Shown here one piece after another: positions 29,209-39,145 of a DNA stretch of 64,000 nt. The stretch covers positions 1-64,000 of the forward strand of contig VGDL01000002.1 of NCBI GenBank assembly GCA_016869735.1, given 5' to 3'. The stretch's first letter is position 1, and each line of letters begins with the position of its first letter. The notes under the pieces were generated by a model. The model had not been told where the DNA came from. It saw nothing but the letters and a program-made list of their open reading frames with translations, and did no database searches. The translations under genes and the position numbers were made by a program. The DNA is from Alphaproteobacteria bacterium. Lineage in GTDB: Bacteria; Pseudomonadota; Alphaproteobacteria; Acetobacterales; Acetobacteraceae.

Positions 29209-29997
29209 TCACTCCTCAATGATTGCAACGGCACGCGTCCAGCCGGCGGAACCGCGATGCACCTTCACGGGGAAGCAGGAAATCATGAAGCCATCCGGGG
29301 GCAGGCTTTCCAGATTCGTGAGCTTTTCCATGTGGCAATAGCCAATCTCGCGCCCCGCGCGATGGCCTTCCCAGATGAGGGAGGCATCACCGGTTTCCTG
29401 CACTTTCTTTTTTGTCAGCGAAAATGGCGCATCCCAGGACCAACCATCAATCCCCGTCACACGCACACCTTGTTCCAACAGCCAAAGTGTCGCGGCCTTG
29501 CCAACGCCGCAGCCGCTATGGATGAAATCATCCTGCCCGTAACGGCTGGCGGCGCGCGTATTCACCACCAAAATCTCAAGCGGTTTCAGCGTATGGCCGA
29601 TGCGTTTCAACTCCGCCTGCACATCGCCAGGTGTCGCGACATAGCCATCCGGAAAATGCCGGAAATCGAGCTTCACACCTGGCTGAAAGCACCATTCCAA
29701 CGGCACTTCATCAATCCGCCAGGAAGGCTCTCCGCCTGGTACGGTTCTTTCATTCATGCGGCTGAAGAAGTGATAGGGGGAATCCAGATGCGTCCCGCTA
29801 TGGGTTGTGATGCGCACCACTTCCCGCGCGGCGAATTGGCCTTCGGGCAATTGATCCACGCTGATGCCAAATTCCTGCGCGAGACGCGGCGCAGTCATGT
29901 GATGGTCGTGATACTCGATCTCGGGCAGCATATGCGGCGGGTCGGAAGCAATCCCGCCCTTGAGTGCCACCGAAATATCAATGAAACGACGAGCCAT
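29209..29997 (-). CDS. Cyclase / kynurenine-formamidase-like family protein, copy 2
   Basis: THSGTHLDSPYHFFSRM (HxGTHxDxPxH) and ungapped homology to the adjacent 30009..30797 gene. Confidence 0.9.
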   Translation of the reverse strand: MARRFIDISVALKGGIASDPPHMLPEIEYHDHHMTAPRLAQEFGISVDQLPEGQFAAREVVRITTHSGTHLDSPYHFFSRMNERTVPGGEPSWRIDEVPLEWCFQPGVKLDFRHFPDGYVATPGDVQAELKRIGHTLKPLEILVVNTRAASRYGQDDFIHSGCGVGKAATLWLLEQGVRVTGIDGWSWDAPFSLTKKKVQETGDASLIWEGHRAGREIGYCHMEKLTNLESLPPDGFMISCFPVKVHRGSAGWTRAVAIIEE

Positions 29998-30008
29998 GGC
30001 TTTCCTCG

Positions 30009-30797
30009 TTATTCTTCAAAAATCGCAACAGCGCGGGTCCATCCCGCAGAGCCGCGATGCACCTTCACCGGTAGACAGGAAATGGTGAAGCCGCTGGGCG
30101 GCAGCTTATCGAGATTAGAGAGTTTTTCGATATGGCAATAGCCAATTTCTCGCCCCGCGCGGTGGCCTTCCCAGATCAGCGAAACATCACCGCTGGCCGC
30201 GACCTTTTTCTTCGTCAGTGAAAACGGCGCATCCCAGGACCAGCCATCCGTGCCGGTGACACGCACACCCTGTTCCAGCAGCCAAAGTGTCGCTTCCTTG
30301 CCCATGCCGCAGCCGGAATGGATGTAATCATCCTCCCCATAGCGCGCGCCGGCAGCGGTATTCACCACAACGATTTCAAGCGGCTTCAGCGTATGGCCTA
30401 TGCGCTTCAATTCCGCCTGCACATCATTCGCCGTCGCGACATAGCCATGCTCAAAATGCCGGAAATCGAGCTTCACGCCGGGCTGGATGCACCAATCAAG
30501 CGGTACTTCATCAATGCGCCAGGAAGGCTCGCCCCCTGGCACCAGCCTTTCATTCATGCGGCTGAAATAATGATAGGGCGCGTCAATATGCGTGCCGTTA
30601 TGCGTGCTGATCTGCACGCGTTCCACTGCCGCATATTCGCCTTCCGGTAATTGATCCACGCTGATGCCGAAATCCTTCGCCATGGCGGGCGCCGTCATGT
30701 GATGATCAAGGTATTCGATCTTCGGCAGCGCATGCGGCGGGTCACTGATGATGCCGGCCTTAAGGGCGACAGAAATATCAACGATGCGACGGGGCAT
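30009..30797 (-). CDS. Cyclase / kynurenine-formamidase-like family protein, copy 1
   Basis: THNGTHIDAPYHYFSRM metal motif; start ATG 30797 (MPRRIVDISVALKAG). Confidence 0.9.
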   Translation of the reverse strand: MPRRIVDISVALKAGIISDPPHALPKIEYLDHHMTAPAMAKDFGISVDQLPEGEYAAVERVQISTHNGTHIDAPYHYFSRMNERLVPGGEPSWRIDEVPLDWCIQPGVKLDFRHFEHGYVATANDVQAELKRIGHTLKPLEIVVVNTAAGARYGEDDYIHSGCGMGKEATLWLLEQGVRVTGTDGWSWDAPFSLTKKKVAASGDVSLIWEGHRAGREIGYCHIEKLSNLDKLPPSGFTISCLPVKVHRGSAGWTRAVAIFEE

Positions 30798-30819
30798 GGG
30801 GTTCCTCCTTTTTGTAAAA

Positions 30820-32106
30820 TCAAACAGGCCAGGCGATTGCGGGCGCGATGGCGCCGCGACATTCGCCAAAGCCAATGGAAACGGCACCGGGCGCTTCGGC
30901 GCGGGCGCGGAAAATTACCTCATCACCATCCTGCAACCAGCGGCGCGTTTCGCCATTGGGCAACGTGATGGGGCCGCCAAGGCCAAGTTCGGCAAGGCAG
31001 GCGGCGGCGGTTGCTTCCGGCCCGGAAACCGTGCCGCTGCCGAGCAAATCGCCGGGCAGCAGATTGCAGCCATTGGTGCCGTGATGCGCGACCATTTGCG
31101 CTGCGGTCCAATACATGCGGGCAAATTCTGTATCGGTCAGCAGCGCGGCTGCGGCACCTTCCGCACGCATTTTTGCAGTCACCAGCAGCGCCTGCATGCG
31201 AATGCCAAGCGCGCCTGCCGCACGGTTCCAGGCGCTATCCAAATAGGACAGGGGTGGTGGGTCAATCGCCGGTGCTGCCTTGGCAAATGGTTCCAGCGCT
31301 TCCGCCGTGATCACCCAGGGCGAGACGGAGGTCGAGACACTCTTGGCCAAAAACGGCCCCAGCGGAGGCATTTCCCAACGCTGGATATCGCGCGCGGACC
31401 AATCATTCAAAAGACCAAAGCCAAAGATGCGCTTGGGTGCCTCCGTCATGGTGATGGGTGTGCCGAGCTTGTTTTCGCCCGCAATCCAGATTGCCAATTC
31501 CAATTCGTAATCCATCGCTTCCGATGGGCCAAAGCGCACTTCGCCATCACTCCGCGCCCATTGGCCATACGGGCGGATCACATCCTCGCCACTCACACGC
31601 ACGGAACTTGCGCGGGAATGATAGGCAACGGGCAAATGGCGGAAGGCCTGGGGCAGGGGGTTCTTTGGATCACGCCGCACGCCAAGCCGCGCACAGTGAT
31701 CATAGCTCGCCATGAAATCGGAGAAATTCGCGACGGTGGCGGGCATGTGCATTTGGGCTTCCGCCATCGGCAGCAGGATGCGCGCTGCCTGGGCTTCAGC
31801 GGCGGAACCTGCCGCGAGCAGCGCGGAAAGCGCGGCGCGCAGGCCAGCGGATGCGGGACGTCCAAGCGCCATCAGCGCATTCAGGCTTGGCCCCGCAGCC
31901 GCTTCCGCTGCGGCGCCGGAAAGCAGGCCCGCGCTGATCGCGGCGCGCAAATCCAGAATCATCTCACCAATCGCAACCCCGCCGCGCGGCGCTTCGCCGG
32001 CGCGGCTAAAGATGCCGAAGGGCAGGTTTTGAATCGGGAAATCCTGCCCCGGCTGATTGGCGGAAGCGAGCCAGCTTTTCAGGCTGGGGGCGTGGGTGGC
32101 ATCCAT
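30820..32106 (-). CDS. fahA: Fumarylacetoacetase
   Basis: QDFPIQNLPFGIFSR...YxPVAYHSRASSVRVSG..RPYGQ...AMDYELELAIWIAGENKLGTPI...GFGLLNDWSARDIQRWEMPPLGPFLAKSVSTSVSPWV. ATG 32106; the 944-aa ORF extends spuriously antisense to gabD. Confidence 0.94.
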   Translation of the reverse strand: MDATHAPSLKSWLASANQPGQDFPIQNLPFGIFSRAGEAPRGGVAIGEMILDLRAAISAGLLSGAAAEAAAGPSLNALMALGRPASAGLRAALSALLAAGSAAEAQAARILLPMAEAQMHMPATVANFSDFMASYDHCARLGVRRDPKNPLPQAFRHLPVAYHSRASSVRVSGEDVIRPYGQWARSDGEVRFGPSEAMDYELELAIWIAGENKLGTPITMTEAPKRIFGFGLLNDWSARDIQRWEMPPLGPFLAKSVSTSVSPWVITAEALEPFAKAAPAIDPPPLSYLDSAWNRAAGALGIRMQALLVTAKMRAEGAAAALLTDTEFARMYWTAAQMVAHHGTNGCNLLPGDLLGSGTVSGPEATAAACLAELGLGGPITLPNGETRRWLQDGDEVIFRARAEAPGAVSIGFGECRGAIAPAIAWPV

Positions 32107-32235
32107 CTGGGCGTTCCTCGGGCTTTCTTCGGGGCGATCATGGCCAGCCGGGGCGTGAGCACAAGCCCGCTTTCGCAAGGCTTGGGAAAAAGCTTCGTTT
32201 CGGACTATTCTGACGGAAAGCCGAGGAGGACCCAG

Positions 32236-33714
32236 ATGCTCGACGCCACCAGCAAGCTGCCTTTGAAAGACCCTGCCCTGTTCCGTCAGGCGAATTACAT
32301 CGCCGGCGCCTGGGTGCAGGCCGATAGCGGCAAGATGATTGCCGTGCGCAACCCCGCAACCGGTGAGGTGATTGGCGAAGTCCCCGCCATGAGCCAGGCG
32401 GAGACGCGCCGCGCCATTGAAGCCGCCAATGCTGCCTGGCCGGCCTGGCGCGCGATGCTGGCAAAAGATCGCGCTGTGATCCTGCACAAGATCGCCGCGC
32501 TGATGCATGAAAACGCCGATGATCTGGCCGCAATCATGACGGCGGAGCAGGGCAAGCCACTCGCCGAGGCGAAGGGCGAAGTGGTTTATGCCGCGTCCTT
32601 CATTGAATGGTTCGCCGATGAAGGCCGCCGCGTGCAGGGTGAGACGATTCCGCAAAACGCCAAGGGCCGCCGCATTCTGGTAACCAAGGAACCGATTGGC
32701 GTTTTTGCGGCCATCACGCCGTGGAATTTCCCTGCCGCCATGATTACGCGGAAGGCTGGGCCGGGCTGGGCGGCAGGTTGCACGGGGGTGATCCGCCCGG
32801 CATCGCAAACGCCGTTTTCGGCGTTGGCCTTGGCTGTGCTGGCGGAACGCGCCGGCATGCCGGTTGGTGTGTGCAATGTGATCACCGGCCCTTCTGGTGA
32901 GACGGGGAAGGAACTCACCAGCAATCCTATCATCCGCAAGCTGTCTTTTACGGGTTCCACGGAAGTCGGGCGCGTCTTGCTCGCGCAATGCGCGGCGACC
33001 ATCAAAAAAATCTCGATGGAATTGGGCGGCAATGCGCCCTTCATCGTGTTTGATGATGCGGATTTGGATGCGGCGGTGCTGGGCGCCATGGCGTCCAAAT
33101 ACCGCAATGCGGGGCAGACTTGTGTCTGCGCCAATCGCATCCTGGTGCAGGATGGCGTTTATGAAGCCTTCGCTGCCAAGCTGAAGACAGCGGTGGAAGG
33201 GCTGAAGGTCGGCCCCGGGATGGAACCCGGCGTCACGCAAGGCCCGCTGATCAATGCCGATGCGGTGGCGAAGGTTGAAGAACATATCGCCGATGCGTTG
33301 GCGCAGGGTGCGAGCGTGATTACCGGCGGCAAACGCCATGCGCGCGGCGGCAATTTCTTCGAACCGACGATCCTTTCGAATGTGCCGCGCGGCGCCAAGA
33401 TTTTTGGCGAGGAAACCTTCGGCCCGGTCGCCCCCCTGTTCCGCTTCAAGACGGAAGAAGAAGCGATTCAGATGGCCAATGATACCGAATTTGGCCTGGC
33501 CGCGTATTTCTACGCCCGCGATGTCGGGCGCATCTTCCGCGTGGCCGAGGCATTGGAATACGGCATTGTCGGCATCAATGAAGGCATCATTTCCACCGCC
33601 GAGGTTCCCTTTGGCGGCTTCAAGCAATCGGGCCTTGGCCGCGAAGGCAGCCACCTTGGAATTAAGGAATATCTGGAAGTGAAATACCTTGCCCTTGGCG
33701 GTATCGGCACGTGA
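32236..33714 (+). CDS. gabD: NAD(P)-dependent succinate-semialdehyde dehydrogenase family protein
   Basis: KEPIGVFAAITPWNFPAAMITRKAGPGWAAGCTGVIRPASQTPFSALAL...MELGGNAPFIVFDDADLD...NAGQTCVCANR. ATG 32236. Confidence 0.92.
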   Translation: MLDATSKLPLKDPALFRQANYIAGAWVQADSGKMIAVRNPATGEVIGEVPAMSQAETRRAIEAANAAWPAWRAMLAKDRAVILHKIAALMHENADDLAAIMTAEQGKPLAEAKGEVVYAASFIEWFADEGRRVQGETIPQNAKGRRILVTKEPIGVFAAITPWNFPAAMITRKAGPGWAAGCTGVIRPASQTPFSALALAVLAERAGMPVGVCNVITGPSGETGKELTSNPIIRKLSFTGSTEVGRVLLAQCAATIKKISMELGGNAPFIVFDDADLDAAVLGAMASKYRNAGQTCVCANRILVQDGVYEAFAAKLKTAVEGLKVGPGMEPGVTQGPLINADAVAKVEEHIADALAQGASVITGGKRHARGGNFFEPTILSNVPRGAKIFGEETFGPVAPLFRFKTEEEAIQMANDTEFGLAAYFYARDVGRIFRVAEALEYGIVGINEGIISTAEVPFGGFKQSGLGREGSHLGIKEYLEVKYLALGGIGT

Positions 33715-34163
33715 GCGTGGCGATATATCTGGAAGATTTGTTTCCGGGCCGGCGCTTTACTGCCGGCTCGGTCACAGTGGATGCCGAGGAAGTCAAGCGC
33801 TTCGCTGCGCTGTATGATCCGCAACCCTTCCATATGGATGAGGAAGCGGGTGCCGCGCATCCGCTTTTTGGGCGTTTGGCCGCGAGTGGTTGGCATACTG
33901 CGGGCATGACCATGCGCATGGTGGTGCAGGCCATTGGTGGGATTTCCGGCGGTATTGTCGGTGGCGGCGGCGAGATTCAATGGACCAAGCCGGTCTATCC
34001 CGGCGACACGCTGCGCGTGGAGATCGAGGTGCTGGAAGTGGCGCCATCACGTTCCCGCCCGGATCGCGGTTCCGCGCTGATGCGCAACACAACCTTCAAC
34101 CAGAATGATGAGCCGGTGCAGATTTTCACCGTGCGGCTTGTTGTCCCGAAGCGTTCTGTTTGA
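33711..34163 (+). CDS. MaoC family (R)-hydratase/dehydratase-like protein
   Basis: YLEDLFPGRRFTAGSVTVDAEEVKRFAALYDPQPFHMDEEAGAAHPLFGRLAASGWHTAGMTMR; GTGA overlap with the upstream gene. Confidence 0.9.
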   Translation: MSVAIYLEDLFPGRRFTAGSVTVDAEEVKRFAALYDPQPFHMDEEAGAAHPLFGRLAASGWHTAGMTMRMVVQAIGGISGGIVGGGGEIQWTKPVYPGDTLRVEIEVLEVAPSRSRPDRGSALMRNTTFNQNDEPVQIFTVRLVVPKRSV

Positions 34164-34184
34164 TCGATTTTCACGAGGGGTCCC

Positions 34185-35546
34185 ATGGCTTATGATTTTG
34201 ATCTTTTCGTGATTGGTGGCGGTTCCGCCGGGGTGCGTTCGGCGCGTATCGCCGCCGGGCATGGCGCGCGGGTTGGCGTGGCGGAAGAACGCTTCTGGGG
34301 CGGCACTTGCGTGAATGTCGGCTGTGTGCCGAAGAAGATCATGGTGAATGCCGCCGAATATGGCGCCTGGGCGGAAGATGCGGCGGCCTTTGGCTGGTCC
34401 CTTGAAAATCAAGGGCATGATTGGGCGAAGCTTGCCGCCGCGCGCGATGCTGAAGTGGCGCGGCTTTCGGGCATCTATGGCCGCTTGCTGGGCAATGCGG
34501 GTGTCACATCCTTCGATGCGCGCGCCAGTTTTCTGGATGCGCATAGCCTTGATGTCGGCGGCAAGCGCGTAACGGCGGAACGCATCATCATCGCGGTCGG
34601 CGGTGTCGCCACCCGGCTTGATATTCCGGGCGCCGAGCTTGGGCTGATTTCCGATGATCTTTTCACCCTGAAGGCCTTGCCCAAGCGTGTCTCGGTGCTG
34701 GGGGCGGGCTATATCGCGGTGGAATTCGCCTGCATCCTCAAAGGGCTGGGGGCGGACGTCGCGCTGGTGCATCGCGCCCCCCTGCCGTTGCGTGGCTTTG
34801 ATGAGGATATTCGCAGCGCCGCCGCCGAGGCTTTGGTGGCGCAGGGCATTGCCTGCCATGCCGGCGTGACGCCGACGCAGATTGAAGCGCGCGGCGCAGA
34901 ACGCGTGCTGCATCTTTCGGATGGCTCGGCGCAGATGGTTGACGCCGTGTTTTTCTGCACCGGGCGCAAACCCGCGACCGCTGGGCTTGGGCTGGACAAG
35001 GCCGGGGTGCGCCTCGCTGACAATGGCGTCATTGCGGTGGATGACAACCACGCGACCAGCCAGCCACACATTTATGCCATTGGCGATGTGCTTGACCGGG
35101 TGAACCTGACACCCATGGCAACGGCGATTGGTCACGCGCTTGCCGATACGCTATTCGGCAATAATCCGCGTTGCGTGAGTTATGAAAACGTGCCGACGGC
35201 TGTTTTCATGAACCCGCCCATCGGCACGGTGGGCATCACGGAACAGGAAGCCGCCAAGCGTGGCCCCGCCGATATCTATGCCACGCGCTTCACGCCCATG
35301 CGCCACACCATCAGCAAGCGCGAAGGCCGCAAGACGCTGATGAAGCTGGTGGTCTGCCAACGCACGCAAAAAATCCTCGGCGCGCATATGATCGGCGAAG
35401 ATGCCGGTGAGATGATGCAGGGGATCGGCATTGCCGTAGTGATGGGCGCCACAAAACAGGATTTTGATCGCACCATCGGCATTCATCCAACCGCGGCCGA
35501 GGAATTTGTCACCTTGCGCACCCGCACGCGCGTGGTGGGCGCGTGA
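34185..35546 (+). CDS. gor: Glutathione-disulfide reductase
   Basis: FDLFVIGGGSAGVRSARIAAGHGARVGVAEERFWGGTCVNVGCVPKKIMVNAAEY; GIHPTAAEEFVTLRT. Confidence 0.95.
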   Translation: MAYDFDLFVIGGGSAGVRSARIAAGHGARVGVAEERFWGGTCVNVGCVPKKIMVNAAEYGAWAEDAAAFGWSLENQGHDWAKLAAARDAEVARLSGIYGRLLGNAGVTSFDARASFLDAHSLDVGGKRVTAERIIIAVGGVATRLDIPGAELGLISDDLFTLKALPKRVSVLGAGYIAVEFACILKGLGADVALVHRAPLPLRGFDEDIRSAAAEALVAQGIACHAGVTPTQIEARGAERVLHLSDGSAQMVDAVFFCTGRKPATAGLGLDKAGVRLADNGVIAVDDNHATSQPHIYAIGDVLDRVNLTPMATAIGHALADTLFGNNPRCVSYENVPTAVFMNPPIGTVGITEQEAAKRGPADIYATRFTPMRHTISKREGRKTLMKLVVCQRTQKILGAHMIGEDAGEMMQGIGIAVVMGATKQDFDRTIGIHPTAAEEFVTLRTRTRVVGA

Positions 35547-36766
35547 TGCAGCCGGCGCAGCGCCTGATCATCGGTTTCGCCTCGGCGGGACATTTTTTGC
35601 ATCATGTGCTGACGGGGCTTTTCCTGACGCTGGCTGTTATTCTGGAAGGCATTTGGCAAAGACCCTATGCCGAGATCATCGCGCTTTGGACGCTGGGTGC
35701 CGCGATGATCGGCGTGGGGGCGCCGCTGGCGGGATGGCTCGCGGATCGCTTCGGCCATGCGCGGATGATGGTGATGTTTTTCCTGGGGCTTGGCTTCGCT
35801 TCCATCATCGCCGGAACCGTGACTGATACTGCGGAAATGGGCCTGGCACTCGCGCTGTTGGGCGGCTTTGGCGCGATTTATCATCCCGTGGCCTTGGCTT
35901 GGGTTTCCATGACCGCGCCGCCCGATGCGCGTGGGCGGCTGATGGGTATTTTGGGCATTGCGGGCAGCATCGGCGTTGCCTCAGCCGCCGTGATTGCGGG
36001 TGGGTTGGCGGAGATCGCCGGCTGGCGCATGGCGATGATTATTCCCGGCATCATCACCATCATCGCGGGGCTTGCGCTGTTATTCTGCCTGCTGACTGGG
36101 CGTGTTGCCGCCAGTAATCACCAGCCTGGGCAGGAAGCGGCGCAGGCTACGGCGGCTGAGGCCGCACGTATTCCCTGGGGCGTGCTGATCGTACTCGCCA
36201 TCACCTTCATGCTGGGCTCCATCGCCTATACCGCCTATTCCACTGCGCTGCCGAAATGGCTGAGCGATATGCTGCAGCTTGATACCGCGCAGGCCGCGAA
36301 ACTTGGCCTGATTGTGGGGGCAACCATGCTGATGGGCAGCGCCGGGCAATTGATTGGCGGGCGGCTTGCGGATCGCATGCCAATGAAGACGCTTTATGTC
36401 GCGACCTTCCTGGTGAAACTGCCCTTGATGCTGCTGGCGGCTTGGTTTGGTGGGGTTTGGGTGCTGCTTATTGCGGTTGTTATTGGCTTCATGTTTGATT
36501 TTTCGGCGCCGGTCGAAAATCTGCTTTTGGCGCGCTATTCATCCGGCAAGCGGCGCGGTCTGGCTTTCGGGTTGAAATTCGCCATGGGGTTTGTCGCCGC
36601 ACCGCTTGGCGTCAATCTTGTCGCCTGGGCCTATGGCGATGCGGCGGGCGGCGCGCCGGCGCTGTTTCTGACCCTGGCTGTTCTTGGGCTGGTGATGCTT
36701 ATCGCCGCCATGGCGCTGCCGCGTGATGCGGGCGCGCGCATGGCCCCGAAGGCAGTTCCTGCGTGA
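35543..36766 (+). CDS. MFS transporter
   Basis: Multi-TM protein: HHVLTGLFLTLAVILEGIWQRPYAEIIALWTLGAAMIGVGAPLAGWLADRFGHARMM; overlaps the gor stop. Confidence 0.87.
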   Translation: MMQPAQRLIIGFASAGHFLHHVLTGLFLTLAVILEGIWQRPYAEIIALWTLGAAMIGVGAPLAGWLADRFGHARMMVMFFLGLGFASIIAGTVTDTAEMGLALALLGGFGAIYHPVALAWVSMTAPPDARGRLMGILGIAGSIGVASAAVIAGGLAEIAGWRMAMIIPGIITIIAGLALLFCLLTGRVAASNHQPGQEAAQATAAEAARIPWGVLIVLAITFMLGSIAYTAYSTALPKWLSDMLQLDTAQAAKLGLIVGATMLMGSAGQLIGGRLADRMPMKTLYVATFLVKLPLMLLAAWFGGVWVLLIAVVIGFMFDFSAPVENLLLARYSSGKRRGLAFGLKFAMGFVAAPLGVNLVAWAYGDAAGGAPALFLTLAVLGLVMLIAAMALPRDAGARMAPKAVPA

Positions 36767-36828
36767 GGCTTTCGCGACAACGTCAAGTTGTACAATCTAT
36801 TGACCCAAAGCAATAAGGATCACCCCCA

Positions 36829-37953
36829 ATGAAAACGCGCGCCGCCGTGGCCTGGGCTGCGAAACAGCCGCTCACCATCGAAACCGTGGATTTGGATGGC
36901 CCCAAAGCCGGCGAAGTGCTGGTCGAAATCATGGCGACCGGCGTTTGCCACACGGATTCCTATACGCTGGATGGGCTGGATTCTGAGGGGCTTTTTCCTG
37001 CCATTCTCGGCCATGAAGGCGCTGGCATTGTGCGCGAAATCGGCGCCGGCGTGACCAGCGTGAAGCCCGGCGATCACGTGATCCCGCTCTACACGCCCGA
37101 ATGCCGCGCCTGCAAAACCTGCTTGAGCAGGCGGAGCAATCTTTGTACCTCCATCCGCGCGACGCAGGGCAAGGGTGTCATGCCCGATGGCACCAGCCGC
37201 TTTCGCTGCGAAACCACCGCGCCTGGCAAGCCAGTATTTCATTACATGGGCTGCAGCACCTTTTCGAACTTCACCGTGCTGCCGGAAATTGCGGTCGCGA
37301 AAGTGCGTCAAGACGCGCCCTTCGACAAGATTTGCTATATCGGCTGCGGCGTCACCACTGGCATTGGCGCGGTGATCTATACCGCCAAGGTCTGGCCCGG
37401 TGCCAATGTCGCGGTATTCGGCCTGGGCGGCATTGGGCTCAATGTCATTCAGGGCGCGCGCATGGTGGGTGCCGATAAGATCATCGGCATAGACATCAAC
37501 CCTGCGAAGCAAGCCATGGCGCGCAAATTCGGCATGACGCATTTCATCAACCCGAATGAGATCGGCGCCGACAAGGTGGTGCAGGCGATTACGGACCTGA
37601 CCGGCGGCGGCGCTGATTTCTCCTTCGATTGCACCGGCAATGTCGCAGTGATGCGTCAGGCACTGGAATGCTGCCATCGCGGCTGGGGGGAGAGCATCAT
37701 CATCGGCGTCGCCCCTTCAGGGGCTGAGATCGCAACGCGCCCCTTCCAGCTTGTCACGGGCCGCGTCTGGAAGGGTTCCGCCTTTGGCGGCGCGCGTGGG
37801 CGGAGCGATGTGCCGAAGATCGTGGATTGGTACATGGAAGGGAAGATCAATATTGACGATCTGATCACCCACACCACGCCGCTTGAGAAAATCAATGATG
37901 CCTGCGATCTGATGCATGAAGGCAAATCCATCCGATCAGTGGTGGTGTTTTAG
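36829..37953 (+). CDS. adhC: S-(hydroxymethyl)glutathione dehydrogenase / class III alcohol dehydrogenase
   Basis: [49 protein letters not shown]...[39 protein letters not shown]. Confidence 0.96.
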   Translation: MKTRAAVAWAAKQPLTIETVDLDGPKAGEVLVEIMATGVCHTDSYTLDGLDSEGLFPAILGHEGAGIVREIGAGVTSVKPGDHVIPLYTPECRACKTCLSRRSNLCTSIRATQGKGVMPDGTSRFRCETTAPGKPVFHYMGCSTFSNFTVLPEIAVAKVRQDAPFDKICYIGCGVTTGIGAVIYTAKVWPGANVAVFGLGGIGLNVIQGARMVGADKIIGIDINPAKQAMARKFGMTHFINPNEIGADKVVQAITDLTGGGADFSFDCTGNVAVMRQALECCHRGWGESIIIGVAPSGAEIATRPFQLVTGRVWKGSAFGGARGRSDVPKIVDWYMEGKINIDDLITHTTPLEKINDACDLMHEGKSIRSVVVF

Positions 37954-37963
37954 CGGCAGCTGC

Positions 37964-39145
37964 TCACACCTCATTCACCATGCTCTCGAACTCCCGGAAC
38001 AGGCTGATCGCCTCCGGGTCGAAAAAGGGCAGGATTTGGCTCATGAAAATCCCTGCCGTGCCGCGGCCGGGGTCTATCCAATAGAAGGTATTGCCAAGCC
38101 CTGCCCAGGCGAGGCTCCCGGCCGACCGCCCCTGCGGTGATGGCCGGCGATTGACCAGGAAGGTCAGGCCCCAGCCATTCGCCATGCCGGGGAAGAAATC
38201 CGCATCGCGCGTGGCAGTCGGCACCGCGGAAATCATCGGGCGCACCGATAAGGGCGCAATCTGGTCGCGCGCCATCTCAGCCACGGTTTCGGCCTTTAGC
38301 AGCCTGATCTTGCCGTGCTTGCCGCCATTCAAAATCATGCGCGCAAAAGCCAAATAATCCCGCGCCGTGCCGTAAAGCCCGCCGCCGCCGGTCTCGAACT
38401 CCGGCTCCTGCGGTACTTCGAAGGGAATGACGGAAAGCGCGCCATCCGCACCGCGCCCATGCATGGCGGCCAGTCGCGCCCTTTGATCCGCGCGCAGCTT
38501 GAAGGACGTATCCACCATGCCAAGCGGTTCAAAAATCACCCGCGCCAGATGCGCGCCGAGTGTTTCACCAGTGGCGGCCTCGATCATCTTGCCGGCCCAA
38601 TCTATACCGATGCCATAACTCCAATTCTCACCCGGATCGAACAAAAGGGGCAGGGCAAGTGCCGCATTGCGGCAGGTGCCAACCGCGGGCGTGCCGGTGG
38701 CCTTGCGGAAGCGCGCGATCTCCGCGCTCCACATGTCGTAGGCATAGCCCGAGGTATGGGTCAGCAAATGCCGCAACGTGATGGGGCGCTTGGCCGGGCG
38801 CAGCTTGGGCTGGCCGGCCTCATCAAAACCTTCCAGCACGCCAAGCGCGCCGATGCCTGGCACCAGCGACGCCGCCGGCGCATCAAGCGAAAGCTTGCCC
38901 GCTTCCACCAGCATCATCGCCGCCGCGCCGGTAATTGCCTTGGTCATGGAAGCGATCCAGAACACGCTATCCGGCGCCATGGGGTCGGCGCCGCCCAAGG
39001 CGCGGTTGCCAAAACCGGCATCCCAGCCGCTGCCATGCCGGTCGCCAAAAGCCAGCACCAGGCCCGGAATGGCCCCGGCCTGCACCGCCTTTTGCATCCG
39101 GATCGCGATATTTTGCTGCCTGTCCATGCCTTCCAACCCTTTCAT
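37964..39145 (-). CDS. Beta-lactamase-fold serine hydrolase (class C-like esterase)
   Basis: SVFWIASMTKAITGAAAMMLVEAGKLSLDAP (SxxK), YSYGIG-type second motif. Confidence 0.9.
   Translation of the reverse strand: MKGLEGMDRQQNIAIRMQKAVQAGAIPGLVLAFGDRHGSGWDAGFGNRALGGADPMAPDSVFWIASMTKAITGAAAMMLVEAGKLSLDAPAASLVPGIGALGVLEGFDEAGQPKLRPAKRPITLRHLLTHTSGYAYDMWSAEIARFRKATGTPAVGTCRNAALALPLLFDPGENWSYGIGIDWAGKMIEAATGETLGAHLARVIFEPLGMVDTSFKLRADQRARLAAMHGRGADGALSVIPFEVPQEPEFETGGGGLYGTARDYLAFARMILNGGKHGKIRLLKAETVAEMARDQIAPLSVRPMISAVPTATRDADFFPGMANGWGLTFLVNRRPSPQGRSAGSLAWAGLGNTFYWIDPGRGTAGIFMSQILPFFDPEAISLFREFESMVNEV

Noticed and set aside
32107-33654. N-terminal about 516 aa of the 944-aa minus-strand ORF
   Set aside because: Antisense of the SSADH gene and the divergent promoter; real fumarylacetoacetase starts at 32106.
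30748-33714. 988-aa plus-strand ORF with long N-terminal extension upstream of SSADH
   Set aside because: Residues before ATG 32236 are antisense to fumarylacetoacetase and show no family signature; the authentic gene starts at 32236.
34047-35135. 362-aa minus-strand ORF antisense to gor
   Set aside because: Shadow frame of a confident glutathione reductase gene.
37964-39145. Serine hydrolase as a replacement S-formylglutathione hydrolase for the adjacent adhC
   Set aside because: Convergent orientation and SxxK beta-lactamase fold rather than esterase-D fold; no evidence for functional linkage.
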